Assembly: GCF_002272835.1 (NCBI RefSeq)
Contig: NZ_MLAO01000003.1
Coordinates: forward strand, 156,749-220,748
Origin: Helicobacter sp. 11S03491-1
GTDB lineage: Bacteria > Campylobacterota > Campylobacteria > Campylobacterales > Helicobacteraceae
Direction: 5' to 3'
DNA: 64,000 nucleotides
Part shown: positions 8,930 through 18,542 of the stretch, one piece after another
Numbering within the stretch: position 1 is the stretch's first letter
Layout of the letters: each line of letters starts with the position of its first letter
Notes under the pieces: model-generated
Database searches by the model: none
The model's input: the letters and a program-made list of their open reading frames with translations, nothing else
Told to the model about the DNA's origin: nothing
Program-made: the position numbers and the translations under genes

Positions 8930-9700
8930 TTATGCTTTGTTGATGATTTTCAAAATCTCTAAGACATCATGATTGTGTGCAGGGCTTAAAATTCCAAAAA
9001 TCTTAAACAATCCTAACAATAGGTTTTTGTGAGTAAAATCCAAAATTAAATGAGCAAATTCCTTTGTTTTTGCGCATCTCCCCAGAAGTTGCGTATTATT
9101 TTTTTCAATCAATTCTGTAACCGGAAAACAAACATAAACCATAGGTTGTGCCCCAATAGCCCTTTGTTTTTCTCTGATAATAATCTCAACTAAAATATCA
9201 AACTTATCAAAGGGATGCACCAATAAAGGGTATTTTACTTCAGAACAATAAAAATCAATCCCAAGAATTTTTTTATTCTTTGGGTGTGTCCTTAAGATTT
9301 CAAGTTCCGGATTGGAGTCTAAAAAATCGTTAATAGTAGGCTTATTTAAAAATTCCATTAAACTCAATATTTCACTGTTTTTAATAATACCCCATTTTTT
9401 AAAATAATAACAATATTCACTCAGTTCATAAAGAGATTTTAGCTCCTTATTTGATCCCATAAATTCTGTATTCTGTAGTGTTGTAAGAGCTATTTTTTCT
9501 TTTTGCTTTTTAATCACATCATAACCAATCATCCACTCAATATAATGTTTTTGGGTAAAAATTTGTTGTCTTGTGGCAACAGGTAGCCCATATTCATAAA
9601 AACTATTTCTGGATTTCACTCTTATTTTTCCGCTTGGAGCGCTTAGGGGAATGTCAATAGCAATCTTTTTATTTATTTCATCTAGTTTATCAATTTGCAT
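8930..9700 (-). CDS. Unrecognised protein paired with a DNA methylase, probable restriction endonuclease
   Basis: A 256-residue protein that I do not recognise. Its position is the main clue: it follows a gamma-class adenine methyltransferase on the same strand, with its ATG lying inside the last 11 bp of the methylase gene, preceded by AAGGGAC. This is the usual layout of a type II restriction nuclease gene. Possible nuclease-like residues are the acidic and basic positions in the HPFDKFDILVEIIIREKQR segment (about residues 172-190), which resembles a PD-(D/E)xK core only loosely, so this is conjecture. No signal peptide or membrane segment is seen. The frame is intact. Specificity is unknown and no similarity to DpnII, HincII or TaqI enzymes is apparent by eye. 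Confidence 0.6.
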   Translation of the reverse strand: MQIDKLDEINKKIAIDIPLSAPSGKIRVKSRNSFYEYGLPVATRQQIFTQKHYIEWMIGYDVIKKQKEKIALTTLQNTEFMGSNKELKSLYELSEYCYYFKKWGIIKNSEILSLMEFLNKPTINDFLDSNPELEILRTHPKNKKILGIDFYCSEVKYPLLVHPFDKFDILVEIIIREKQRAIGAQPMVYVCFPVTELIEKNNTQLLGRCAKTKEFAHLILDFTHKNLLLGLFKIFGILSPAHNHDVLEILKIINKA

Positions 9701-10811
9701 AATGTCCCTTCAATAAATTCTTGAAATAATCTATGATTTTGTCATCCAAAATTTTTGTCTGGGAAGATTCTATGAATGCATGCTCTAATTTTAGAAACTC
9801 CTCATAATCAATCATCACATCACAATTCCCCAGATAATAAGGAACATGTTTGAGGATTTGTTTGAATACATCTACAAAACAATAAAGGCTATATTTTGAT
9901 TTTGGAATATAGATTGCATTGGCACAATCTTTGGTGATGAATGTCCGGGAACGTCTGAGCGCATTAATATCTCGCATCGTATAGAACATTGCTACTTTCT
10001 GTGATAATAAAATTCTTTTTTTATTGGGGTATTTATCAATATATTTAGCAATAAAATCAAAATCACTCAGCCTAAAGGACTTATTTTGTATTGTTTTGAA
10101 GGTGTAATTTTTGATGTAATCATAATCCATGCCCCCGGCATTTTTTTTATAAAGCCCTATTAAAATAGGGAAAAAACTTGAAGAGTTTGGGCAAAATACC
10201 TCTGAGCTGATGAGTAGAGAATCTATAAGAGTATAATTTTTATAAAATTCCTTCATGGATTTAAAATTAGATTCTTTAATCAAATATGAAAGGGGATGTA
10301 AAACGCAGATAAAATCAGCTTGTAAGTGCGCAAATGAGAGTAAAAAACTTATCCCCAAATCTCTATGTTTAAAAATAGGATCAATCATAAAGCCTTTTTG
10401 AGTTTTTATATGATTTTTTATGATTGAAGTTTTGTCATTGTAAGGGGGATTGCCTACAATAATTAATTTGTCAGATTTTTTGATATGAAATTTCTCTCTC
10501 TTGAGATTGCAGAGTGAGTTGGTTGTTAAAAATAATGGAGGATTTTTTAAATTTTTAAAATTATTTTTGGCTATTTCAATAGCTTGTTCATCAATATCAG
10601 ATCCAATTTTTGCGCAAAAATTTAAAGGAGTTTCCAAAAAACTGCCATAACCACAAGAGCTATCTAAAAGGACAAAATCTTTTGTATCAGCTTTTTGGTG
10701 AGATATTTGTTTAAAAAGCATGTCATAAACGATTGCAACAATATAAGAAGGGGTGTAAAAACTCCCTAAATTAACAGCTTGTTCTTGATTTAAGTGCGAT
10801 TGAAATGTCAT
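9690..10811 (-). CDS. Gamma-class DNA adenine-N6 methyltransferase
   Basis: A 373-residue modification methyltransferase. An N-terminal LGSFYTPSYIVAIV block (about residue 15) is typical of gamma-class (TaqI/PaeR7I-like) enzymes. The AdoMet motif is DSSCGYGSFL (about residue 49), where family members usually have DPACGSGxF, and an acidic motif II follows in GSDIDEQAI (about 69). The catalytic motif is NPPY (VGNPPYNDK, about 119). The protein is short for the class, so the target recognition domain must be compact (residues about 200-370). The following gene overlaps by 11 bp and is the likely cognate nuclease. Recognition sequence unknown. It forms a second restriction-modification pair, 4 kb from the DpnII-type cassette. 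Confidence 0.88.
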   Translation of the reverse strand: MTFQSHLNQEQAVNLGSFYTPSYIVAIVYDMLFKQISHQKADTKDFVLLDSSCGYGSFLETPLNFCAKIGSDIDEQAIEIAKNNFKNLKNPPLFLTTNSLCNLKREKFHIKKSDKLIIVGNPPYNDKTSIIKNHIKTQKGFMIDPIFKHRDLGISFLLSFAHLQADFICVLHPLSYLIKESNFKSMKEFYKNYTLIDSLLISSEVFCPNSSSFFPILIGLYKKNAGGMDYDYIKNYTFKTIQNKSFRLSDFDFIAKYIDKYPNKKRILLSQKVAMFYTMRDINALRRSRTFITKDCANAIYIPKSKYSLYCFVDVFKQILKHVPYYLGNCDVMIDYEEFLKLEHAFIESSQTKILDDKIIDYFKNLLKGHYAN

Positions 10812-10882
10812 TTATTTTCTCTAGAATATTTTGGTGTTTATTTTACAGGATTTTGAGTGCATACCGGCTTTATTTTCAAGAT

Positions 10883-11950
10883 TTATAAAAATTTCTTGCC
10901 TTTTTCTTGTTGTATTTTGGCCACTTGTGCAAATACAATTGCCACAGCTTCAAACAACACTCTGGGGATAGGCTCATCAATATCGACCTCTTTATAGAGT
11001 TCTCTGGCAAGTTTTGGATTTTCTACAATTTCAATATCATGTTCTCTTGCGATTCCTTTAATCGTGATAGCCAGATGATCAATACCTTTTGCAACAACAA
11101 CCGGAGCGGGATCATTTTCTCCAAAACGTAAAGCAACAGCATAATGAGTGGGGTTGGTAACAACAACATTGGCATTAGGGATAGCACTCATCATTTTACT
11201 CATTGAGTTTTTAAGCATCATTTGACGGATTTTGGCGCGTATTTCAGGATTTCCTTCTTGCTGTTTGTATTCATCTTTAAGCTCTTGTTTGCTCATGCGA
11301 AGTGATTTGGTGTATTGGCGTTTTTTGATAATAAAATCAGCCATAGCCATCACAAAAAATAATATCAATAAAACACTGATGAGAAGAAGCGCTTTATTGC
11401 GAAACCAAAGCATCTGATCAAATACGCTAAATAGAGCGATATGTTCGAGTTCTCCTAAAAAACCTCCAAAGATAAAAAACCCTACCATAAAAGCAATAAA
11501 AACCTTTAAGGTAATCATCGCTCCATCTAAAATTTTTTTGAGTGAGAAAAGATTTTTTACTCCATTGATTGGGTTGATTTTGTTTAATTTGGGGGTAAGG
11601 ACTTTTGTGCTCAACAAGAATCCAAATTGCGCAATATTCCCTAGTATTCCTGCAATAACTAATGCTAAAAATATGGGCAAAATCATCATCAAAATATTTC
11701 TTAAAAATCCTAAAAGAAGGCTAAAAATATTTTCAGTTGTAAAATCCATGCTTGTGTATTGGAGTGCTTGAATATAAATTCCTTCAAAATTCTTAAGCCA
11801 AAAAGGAAAAATGATAAAAATAGCAAATAACCCCACCAAAAGCCCTATAAATCCTACAACTTCAGGACTTTTTGCAACATTGCCCTCTTCCCTGGCTTTT
11901 TGAATTTTATGTGTGGAGGGGGCTTCAGTTTTTTCTTGTTCTTCAGCCAT
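10883..11950 (-). CDS. flhB: Flagellar type III export protein FlhB
   Basis: A 355-residue inner-membrane component of the flagellar export gate that switches secretion from rod/hook proteins to filament. The N-terminus (EKTEAPSTHKIQKAREEGNVAKS) is the family signature. Four membrane segments fall at about 33-50, 87-105, 145-163 and 188-206. The cytoplasmic autocleavage motif NPTH is present at 266-269, so self-cleavage between Asn and Pro should occur. Length is normal. The start codon overlaps the end of mobA by 8 bp, suggesting co-transcription on the minus strand. No other flagellar gene is adjacent, in line with the scattered flagellar genes of Helicobacter. Confidence 0.97.
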   Translation of the reverse strand: MAEEQEKTEAPSTHKIQKAREEGNVAKSPEVVGFIGLLVGLFAIFIIFPFWLKNFEGIYIQALQYTSMDFTTENIFSLLLGFLRNILMMILPIFLALVIAGILGNIAQFGFLLSTKVLTPKLNKINPINGVKNLFSLKKILDGAMITLKVFIAFMVGFFIFGGFLGELEHIALFSVFDQMLWFRNKALLLISVLLILFFVMAMADFIIKKRQYTKSLRMSKQELKDEYKQQEGNPEIRAKIRQMMLKNSMSKMMSAIPNANVVVTNPTHYAVALRFGENDPAPVVVAKGIDHLAITIKGIAREHDIEIVENPKLARELYKEVDIDEPIPRVLFEAVAIVFAQVAKIQQEKGKKFL

Positions 11951-12530
11951 TTTGTTTCCTTAAATATGACAGGGCGTGTTGATAATCCTTTGGTGTATTG
12001 AGATTGTTAAACTCTTCTTCATCTTCAAAATCAATACAATATGTGTGGAGTTTGTCTATGAGCTTGCCTATCTTGTATTCTTTTTCTTGGAGTGTTTGGG
12101 TTATTTGATCACAAGTATTATAATCCCATAAGGCAATAAGATAGTGTGATTTTTGGTTTGTTTTGGGATAAATGACATCATAATCTTTATGTACAGAGCA
12201 CAAAGTTTCTATGGTATGCGCTTTGATGAATGGAGCATCTACACTGATAAAAAATATTTTTTTTTCTTTGAGGTGTAAAAAGGAACTTTCAATCCCAACA
12301 AGTGGAGAAAAGATATTCCTATTTTCATATAAGCACGCGCTTTTTAAATCAAAATCTAAACTTTCCTTGCAAGATATAAAAACATTTTGGAAAATTTTAC
12401 ACATTTTGTTGTATTGATAAGTGAGTAAATTTGCCACATTACCGAAGGGGAGAAGAGCTTTGTTGCTTCCCATTCGAGAACTTTTTCCTCCGGTTAGAAT
12501 GACGCAATTAAGGGTTTTGATTTTACACAC
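11943..12530 (-). CDS. mobA: Molybdenum cofactor guanylyltransferase
   Basis: A 195-residue nucleotidyltransferase that attaches GMP to molybdopterin to form the MGD cofactor. The N-terminal GTP-binding signature LTGGKSSRMGSNKALLPFG starts at about residue 13. Loss of the Gly or the second Lys would inactivate it, but both are present. The start is GTG (12528-12530) with AAGGGA just upstream. It overlaps flhB at its 3' end and is divergent from moaA, another cofactor gene. The likely client is the DMSO/TMAO-reductase-type enzyme at 51-53.6 kb, which needs bis-MGD. An A9 run in the coding strand (12257-12265) lies mid-gene in a Lys-Glu-Lys-Lys stretch; the frame is intact. Confidence 0.92.
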   Translation of the reverse strand: MCKIKTLNCVILTGGKSSRMGSNKALLPFGNVANLLTYQYNKMCKIFQNVFISCKESLDFDLKSACLYENRNIFSPLVGIESSFLHLKEKKIFFISVDAPFIKAHTIETLCSVHKDYDVIYPKTNQKSHYLIALWDYNTCDQITQTLQEKEYKIGKLIDKLHTYCIDFEDEEEFNNLNTPKDYQHALSYLRKQNG

Positions 12531-12636
12531 TGATTCCCTTTTTAGGATTATTTGTAAGTTTATTGTATGATTATGATGTTTAAGATCTTATTTAGAAGCA
12601 AATAAAGCGTTATATATTTTTTTATAGTAGGTTGAA

Positions 12637-13608
12637 ATGTTAGTTGATACTTTTGGAAGAACGATCGATTATATTCGTGTCTCAGTAACCAAACAGTGTA
12701 ATTTTAGATGTCAGTATTGTATGCCGGATACACCAATGGATTTTTTTGACAACGAAAATTACATGCCCTTAGAGAATATTGTTTCGTTTTTAAAAATCGC
12801 TATTGATGAAGGGATAAAAAAAATTCGTATTACAGGCGGAGAACCCCTTATCCGAAAAGATTTAGATACTTTTATCGCTTCTATCTATGATTATGCCCCT
12901 CATGTTTGTATAGCTCTTACTACAAATGCTTTTTTGCTTAAAAAATACGCTTATTCTCTCAAGCAAGCCGGACTCCAAAGAGTTAATATCTCTCTGGATT
13001 CTCTCAAAAGCGATAGAATTATAAAAATTTCAAGAAAAGATGCGCTCCATTCAATATTATCAGGGATTGATGAAGCCCAAAGGGTTGGTTTAAAGATTAA
13101 GCTCAATATGGTTCCTTTGAAGGGCATCAATGATGATGAAATTATTAGTATGCTTGAATATGCCAAAAGTAAGGGTATCTTGCTTCGTTATATTGAATAC
13201 ATGGAGAACACACATGCTAAATGGGGTCTCAAAGGGTTTAAAGAAGAAGAAATCCTTTCAATCATAGAGCAAAAATATTCTGTGAAGCAAATTGAAAAAG
13301 AAAACTTTGGTCCTGCAAAAATTTATGAGACACAAGAGAATTATGCCTTTGGTATCATTGCACCTCATAATGATGATTTTTGCAAAAGTTGTAATCGTCT
13401 TCGCTTGACATCTGAGGGCACAATTTGTCCCTGTTTGTATTATCAAGATGCTGTTAATGCACAAGAAGCTATTCTCTCCCAAAACCCCAATCAAATCAAA
13501 CAAGTCCTCTATCAATCTGTCTTTAATAAACCTGAAAAGAATCATTGGAACGAAGAAATGAATGCAGAAGATATATCTGCGAGAGCATTTTATTATACCG
13601 GTGGGTAA
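12637..13608 (+). CDS. moaA: GTP 3',8-cyclase (molybdopterin synthesis)
   Basis: A 323-residue radical-SAM enzyme for the first step of molybdopterin synthesis, conversion of GTP to 3',8-cyclo-GTP. The N-terminal iron-sulfur ligands are C21, C25 and C28 (C-X3-C-X2-C) and the C-terminal cluster ligands are C249, C252 and C266 (C-X2-C-X13-C). The SAM-binding GGEP is at about 67-70. The protein ends in the conserved Gly-Gly tail, so it is complete. It is divergent from mobA and is followed after 65 bp by mqnE on the same strand. No moaC or moaE is in the window. Confidence 0.97.
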   Translation: MLVDTFGRTIDYIRVSVTKQCNFRCQYCMPDTPMDFFDNENYMPLENIVSFLKIAIDEGIKKIRITGGEPLIRKDLDTFIASIYDYAPHVCIALTTNAFLLKKYAYSLKQAGLQRVNISLDSLKSDRIIKISRKDALHSILSGIDEAQRVGLKIKLNMVPLKGINDDEIISMLEYAKSKGILLRYIEYMENTHAKWGLKGFKEEEILSIIEQKYSVKQIEKENFGPAKIYETQENYAFGIIAPHNDDFCKSCNRLRLTSEGTICPCLYYQDAVNAQEAILSQNPNQIKQVLYQSVFNKPEKNHWNEEMNAEDISARAFYYTGG

Positions 13609-13631
13609 ATTTTTGCTTATCATTTTTGTGT

Positions 13632-13637
13632 TACAAT
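13632..13637 (+). promoter_or_regulatory. Probable mqnE -10 box (TACAAT)
   Basis: TACAAT within GTGTTACAATTTTTTT lies between the moaA stop and the mqnE start at 13674, leaving a leader of about 30 bases that includes AAAGGAAG at 13661-13668. Confidence 0.4.
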
Positions 13638-13673
13638 TTTTTTAAATTTTTCAAATCCAAAAAGGAAGTATAT

Positions 13674-14756
13674 ATGGATGTTTTAGATAGAGCCATCAAT
13701 GGCGATAATTTGAGTGTTGAAGAATTATCAAGACTTTATGAATATGATATTTTTACATTAGGCAAATTTGCCGATGAAGTTCGAAGAAAAAAATATAATG
13801 ACAAAGTTTTTTTCAATATGAACCGACATATCAACCCAAGCAATATTTGTGCAGATGTTTGTAAGTTTTGCGCATTTTCAGCCAGCAGGAAAAATCCCAA
13901 CCCTTATGAAATGAGCATTGATGAAATTCTCTCTCAGGCAATTTCTTCTTATAAAAGGGGTGCAAAGGAAGTGCATATCGTAAGTGCCCATAATCCAAAC
14001 TATACATACCAGTGGTTTTTAGATCTTTTTTCAGAAGTAAAAAAAGCACTCCCTCACATCCATCTCAAAGCAATGACAGCAGCTGAAGTAGATTATTTGG
14101 ATAGAAAGTTTGGGATTGGTTATCAAAAAGTTCTTGAAGATATTGCAAAAGCAGGCGTAGATTCAATGCCCGGAGGAGGAGCAGAGATTTTTGATGAAAA
14201 AGTGAGGAAACATGTTTGTAATGGCAAGGTTAGCTCACAAAGATGGATAGAGATTCATAAATATTGGCATTCTTTAGGAAAAATGAGTAATTGCACAATG
14301 CTTTTTGGGCATATTGAAAATCGTCAAAACCGAATAGATCATATGTTGCGTATCAAAAATGCGCAACAAGATCTCAATATTGTTGAATCTAAAAAAGGAG
14401 GTTTCAATGCTTTTATACCTTTACTTTATCAAAGACAAAATAATTATCTCAAGGTAGAAGAGTTTCCTAGTGGGCAAGAAATTTTAAAAACTATCAGTAT
14501 TGCCAGAATTATTTTAGATAATGTCCCTCATATCAAAGCTTATTGGGCAACATTAAGCATGAATCTTGCCTTGGTAGCCCAAGAGTTTGGGGCAGATGAT
14601 ATGGACGGGACTATTGAGGCTGAATCTATTCAATCTGCCGGAGGAGCAAAAAGCAAGTCCGGAATGGGTAGAGATGAAATGATTGCTCAAATTAAAAATG
14701 CAGGGTTTAGGGCTATTGAGAGAGATAGTCTTTATAATGAACTTCAAGAGTGGTAA
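13674..14756 (+). CDS. mqnE: Aminofutalosine synthase (menaquinone, futalosine pathway)
   Basis: A 360-residue radical-SAM enzyme that joins 3-[(1-carboxyvinyl)oxy]benzoate to S-adenosylmethionine-derived adenosine, giving 6-amino-6-deoxyfutalosine. The cluster ligands are C59, C63 and C66 (NICADVCKFCAF). The HINPSN, MPGGGAEIF and TLSMNLALVAQEFGADDMDGT stretches are typical of MqnE. An upstream in-frame start (13545) would overlap moaA and add an unlikely 43 residues. ATG 13674 has AAAGGAAG six bases upstream and is chosen. Together with mqnC (17.5 kb) and the deaminase (37.6 kb) it shows that this organism makes menaquinone by the futalosine route, as expected for Campylobacterota. Confidence 0.93.
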   Translation: MDVLDRAINGDNLSVEELSRLYEYDIFTLGKFADEVRRKKYNDKVFFNMNRHINPSNICADVCKFCAFSASRKNPNPYEMSIDEILSQAISSYKRGAKEVHIVSAHNPNYTYQWFLDLFSEVKKALPHIHLKAMTAAEVDYLDRKFGIGYQKVLEDIAKAGVDSMPGGGAEIFDEKVRKHVCNGKVSSQRWIEIHKYWHSLGKMSNCTMLFGHIENRQNRIDHMLRIKNAQQDLNIVESKKGGFNAFIPLLYQRQNNYLKVEEFPSGQEILKTISIARIILDNVPHIKAYWATLSMNLALVAQEFGADDMDGTIEAESIQSAGGAKSKSGMGRDEMIAQIKNAGFRAIERDSLYNELQEW

Positions 14757-14865
14757 CTAAAATTTTAGAAAATCAGGCAACTTTATTGTAGCTTATGAGA
14801 AGTTTTTCTATAAAGTGTATGAAATTTCTAATAGCCTTGAGATAGGAAATGATGAGCAGTGTTTT

Positions 14866-14912
14866 TTATCTCAAAAAAGGGAGTTGTGTGAAAAATACAC
14901 ACAAAGAGATAA
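14866..14912 (+). other. Nested hairpin upstream of bamA
   Basis: The outer arms TTATCTC (14866-14872) and GAGATAA (14906-14912) enclose the perfect inner stem TTGTGTG (14884-14890) / CACACAA (14898-14904) with a 7-base loop. There is an unpaired segment on the 5' side between the two stems. No T-run follows, so it is not a classic terminator. It could be a processed mqnE 3' end or a small structured RNA. Unproven. Confidence 0.4.
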
Positions 14913-15028
14913 AGTAAAAATATTTCAATAGTTTTAAATATTTAAGCAATCAAAACCAAGTGGAATGCCTGATTTTGTTATTAACCAAATAAAATTTTCT
15001 AAAATATCTTATTTTAAGCCAAATCAAG

Positions 15029-15034
15029 TATAAT
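15029..15034 (+). promoter_or_regulatory. bamA -10 box (TATAAT)
   Basis: Perfect TATAAT 46 bp before the TTG start of bamA, with AAGG upstream of the start codon. This would begin the bamA-mqnC-M16-gatB-ynfA transcript. Confidence 0.5.
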
Positions 15035-15079
15035 AGCCGGTATTTTATAAAAGTATATAACATTTCAAGGTATTGGTCA

Positions 15080-17485
15080 TTGCATCTTAATAAAAAATTA
15101 TTCATTTTATTTTTATTCTTATTTCTAGGAATATCATTTCTTCAAGCCCAAAAAATTAACTCAATCCAATATGAGGGGCTTTTGTATATGTCTCCAATGC
15201 TTGCAGGAGAAGTTACAGGCATTCAAGAAGGCGATGAAATTGATCCTGCCACCATAGACAAAGCAATTCTTGCTCTTTATAATCAAGGGTATTTCAAAGA
15301 TATTTATGCCACTTTTGATGAGGGGATTCTTACTTTTCATTTTACAGAAAAGCCACGTGTAGCCAGTATTGAAATTAAAGGTTATGGGACTGAGCAAGAA
15401 AAAGAAACTCTTTATACCCAAATGGGCATTAAAAAAGGCGATACATTTGATGAACAAAAGCTGGAAAAAGCTAAGAATGTCTTAAAAACTATTTTAGAGT
15501 ATCAGGGGTATTATGGAACTGTGATTGAAACAAATATTGTCCCTGTAAGTTCAGACGGGGCTTACGCTATTACGCTAAATGTCAATCGTGGGGATAATAT
15601 TATTATCAAAAAAGCTATCTATGATGGAAGAAAAAAACTCAAAGTTAGCGAAGTAGAATCTTTAAGCGCCAATAAGGGGCGTGATTTTATGGGTTGGATG
15701 TGGGGGCTCAATGATGGGAAATTACACTTAAATGATCTCGAATATGATAGCTTGAGAATTCAAGATGTTTATATGAGACATGGTTTTTTAGATGCAAATG
15801 TTTCCTCACCTTTTTTGAATGCGAATTTTTCTACTTATACAGCAGACCTTTATTACAAAATTATTGAGGGCACTCAATATACTGTCTCCGGCATAGAAAT
15901 TAATATTGATGATGAGGTAGTGCCTATTTCTAAACTTCTCAAAGTAATCAAAGTCAAAAAAAATGAGATTTTTAATATTGAAAATTTACGCACAGATATC
16001 CAGATACTCAAAAGAGAAATTGCTGATAAGGGTTATGCTTTTGCTGTCATTAAGCCTGATCTTGATAAAAATGAGACAAGCGGAAAAGTTAAAGTTATTT
16101 ATCATATCCAAGTAGGGCAAAAAGTTTATATTAATGATGTGCTTATTTCAGGTAATACCCGCACAAGTGATAGGATTGTCAGACGTGAAATTTTGCTTGC
16201 TCCCGGAGATCAATATAGTCTTAGCAAGGTTAATAGATCTGAAAATGCCCTAAGAAGATTGGGATTTTTTGATAATGTCAAAATTGAAGAAAGGCGTGTA
16301 AGTGCTGATTCAATGGACTTACTGGTAAGTGTGCAAGAAGGGAGGACAGGACAGCTTCAGTTTGGACTTGGATATGGGAGTTATGGAGGGTTGATGATTA
16401 ATGGATCTGTGAGTGAGAGAAATTTATTTGGCACGGGTCAAAGCGGGAGTATTTATGCAAATATCTCTACAGGAACAGGACAAAGCTATAATGGCATCAG
16501 AAATAGCGGGCAGCAGTTTTCCGGGAATATTTCTCTTAGCAATCCCAGAATATTTGATAGCCGTTATAGCTCATCAGCAAATCTTTATGCAAACTATTAT
16601 GTAAATTATCAATACGTAGAGCAATCAGGAGGGTTTGGCATCACTGCAGGGAGACTACTCACCAATACGCTTCGAGTAAGCTTAGGCTATGATATTAACA
16701 TTACCAAAACTTTCAATTTTTCCTCTCCGCTTTATGAACGTTACTATGCCTCAAATAAACAAATAGTAGGAACATCTTCAACAGGTTTTGCCAGGGGTAT
16801 TTGGAATAAAGATTATCATATTCCGATTGCAAGCTCTATTACACCAAGTATTAGTTTTGACAATACTGATGATTATTATTTTCCCAAAAATGGCATTATT
16901 GCTTCGGCTTACGCACAATTTAACGGCATTGGAGGAAATGTCAAAAATGCAAAACTTTATGCGAAATTTGCTGCTTATTATCATCTCAAAAAACTTATAG
17001 GGATCGACTTGATTGCCAGATACAAAGCACAAGGAGGTTATATTTTCCGTTATAACACGAATGATTTTTTAGCCATTAATAATACTTTTTATATGGGTGG
17101 GGTAACCACTATTAGAGGGTATCAAAGCGGTTCTATATCTCCTCGTGACAACTATGGTTTGTGGGTTGGGGGAGATGGGCTTTTTACTAATTCTGTTGAG
17201 CTTAGTTACGGGCTCTTAGAAGCGGCGAAAATGAGAATTTCAGCCTACTTTGATTACGGGTTTTTAACTTATAAAGGCTATACTCCAGGAATTGCAGAGT
17301 TTAAAGATTATGGCGTGCCCGGATCGGGAATAGAGCGTCTGGAATGGAAGGCAGCTACAGGGCTTGCTTTGGAATGGGTATCACCTATGGGTCCTATCGT
17401 TCTTGTATTTCCTATTCACGTTTTTAATAAAAAACCCGGAGATTATACTTCAAACTTTGAATTCACAATGGGAACAAGATTTTAA
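15080..17485 (+). CDS. bamA: Outer-membrane protein assembly factor BamA
   Basis: An 801-residue Omp85 protein that folds and inserts beta-barrel proteins into the outer membrane. It has an N-terminal signal peptide ([18 protein letters not shown], cleaved near residue 24) and tandem POTRA domains to about residue 425. The fifth is clear as [19 protein letters not shown]...[10 protein letters not shown]. The C-terminal barrel has the conserved RGY loop motif (TIRGYQSGS, about residue 675) and ends in Phe as OMPs do. The start is TTG (15080) with CAAGG upstream; no in-frame ATG gives a signal peptide. The partner lipoprotein BamD is at 41.9 kb. It is the first gene of a run through mqnC, an M16 protein, gatB and ynfA. 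Confidence 0.96.
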   Translation: MHLNKKLFILFLFLFLGISFLQAQKINSIQYEGLLYMSPMLAGEVTGIQEGDEIDPATIDKAILALYNQGYFKDIYATFDEGILTFHFTEKPRVASIEIKGYGTEQEKETLYTQMGIKKGDTFDEQKLEKAKNVLKTILEYQGYYGTVIETNIVPVSSDGAYAITLNVNRGDNIIIKKAIYDGRKKLKVSEVESLSANKGRDFMGWMWGLNDGKLHLNDLEYDSLRIQDVYMRHGFLDANVSSPFLNANFSTYTADLYYKIIEGTQYTVSGIEINIDDEVVPISKLLKVIKVKKNEIFNIENLRTDIQILKREIADKGYAFAVIKPDLDKNETSGKVKVIYHIQVGQKVYINDVLISGNTRTSDRIVRREILLAPGDQYSLSKVNRSENALRRLGFFDNVKIEERRVSADSMDLLVSVQEGRTGQLQFGLGYGSYGGLMINGSVSERNLFGTGQSGSIYANISTGTGQSYNGIRNSGQQFSGNISLSNPRIFDSRYSSSANLYANYYVNYQYVEQSGGFGITAGRLLTNTLRVSLGYDINITKTFNFSSPLYERYYASNKQIVGTSSTGFARGIWNKDYHIPIASSITPSISFDNTDDYYFPKNGIIASAYAQFNGIGGNVKNAKLYAKFAAYYHLKKLIGIDLIARYKAQGGYIFRYNTNDFLAINNTFYMGGVTTIRGYQSGSISPRDNYGLWVGGDGLFTNSVELSYGLLEAAKMRISAYFDYGFLTYKGYTPGIAEFKDYGVPGSGIERLEWKAATGLALEWVSPMGPIVLVFPIHVFNKKPGDYTSNFEFTMGTRF

Positions 17486-17495
17486 AGGATGAAAA

Positions 17496-18542
17496 ATGAA
17501 ACGAGTATCCAATGATGAAATACTTGATTTGATGAAAAATGCCTCACTCAAAGATTTGGGTGAAATGGCAAGCAAAGTAAAGCAAAATCTCCATCCGGAT
17601 AAAATCACTACTTTTATTGTTGATAGAAATATTAATTATACCAATATTTGTTGGGTAGATTGCAAATTCTGCGCGTTTAAAAGACATTTCAATGAAGAAG
17701 GGCAATATCTTTTAAGTTTTGAAGAGATTGATAAAAAAATTGATGAGCTTGTTAGTATTGGAGGCACGCAAATTCTCTTTCAAGGCGGGGTGCATCCAAA
17801 GCTTAAAATTGAATATTATCAAGATTTGGTTTCCCATATCCATCAAAAGTACCCTGATATTACCGTGCATGGATTTTCGGCTATTGAGGTTAATTATATT
17901 GCCAAGGTTTCTAAACTTAGTATTCCTGAAGTTCTCAAAAAGCTTAAAAATGCAGGGTTGAGTTCTATACCCGGTGCAGGAGCAGAGATTTTAAGCGATC
18001 GCGTCAGAGATATTATTGCCCCTAAAAAATTAGATTCTGATGAGTGGATAGAAGTCCATAGACAAGCCCATAAACTGGATATCAAAAGCACAGCTACAAT
18101 GATGTTTGGTAGTGTAGATAAAGACGAAGATGTAGTGGAACATTGGGATAGAGTGCGCAGACTTCAAGATGAGACCGGAGGGTTTAGGGCTTTTATTTTA
18201 TGGAGTTTCCAACCTGATAATACACCTTTGCAAAAAGAAATGCCCAATATTAAAAAAGCCTCCAGTAATCGTTATTTAAGACTTTTGGCTTGCAGCAGGC
18301 TTTATTTGGATAATGTTGCTAATATTCAAAGTTCTTGGGTAACGCAAGGTTCGCATATCGGGCAGCTTGCATTGCTTTTTGGGGCTAATGACTTAGGGAG
18401 TACGATGATGGAAGAAAATGTTGTTTCAGCAGCAGGAGCAAGCCATTCAATGAATGAAGAAGAAATGATCAGGCTTATTAAAGATATTGGCGAATACCCG
18501 GCCAAAAGAAATACAGCTTATGAAATTCTTAAGAGGTATTAA
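17496..18542 (+). CDS. mqnC: Cyclic dehypoxanthine futalosine synthase
   Basis: A 348-residue radical-SAM enzyme that cyclises dehypoxanthine futalosine during menaquinone synthesis. The cluster ligands are C52, C56 and C59 (ICWVDCKFCAF). The typical FQGGVHP, SIPGAGAEIL and WSFQPDNTPL motifs separate it from MqnE. It begins 10 bp after bamA with AAAGGATG as Shine-Dalgarno and directly abuts the M16 gene (stop codon followed immediately by ATG), so the genes are co-transcribed. I recall the bamA-mqnC pairing from H. pylori as well. Confidence 0.94.
   Translation: MKRVSNDEILDLMKNASLKDLGEMASKVKQNLHPDKITTFIVDRNINYTNICWVDCKFCAFKRHFNEEGQYLLSFEEIDKKIDELVSIGGTQILFQGGVHPKLKIEYYQDLVSHIHQKYPDITVHGFSAIEVNYIAKVSKLSIPEVLKKLKNAGLSSIPGAGAEILSDRVRDIIAPKKLDSDEWIEVHRQAHKLDIKSTATMMFGSVDKDEDVVEHWDRVRRLQDETGGFRAFILWSFQPDNTPLQKEMPNIKKASSNRYLRLLACSRLYLDNVANIQSSWVTQGSHIGQLALLFGANDLGSTMMEENVVSAAGASHSMNEEEMIRLIKDIGEYPAKRNTAYEILKRY

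Larger units (their letters stand above)
14757..15079. other. Intergenic region between mqnE and bamA
   Basis: A 323-bp non-coding stretch. It holds a nested hairpin (14866-14912) and a TATAAT box (15029-15034) for bamA. The only frames are short and without ribosome-binding sites. No tRNA-like fold was seen. Confidence 0.7.
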
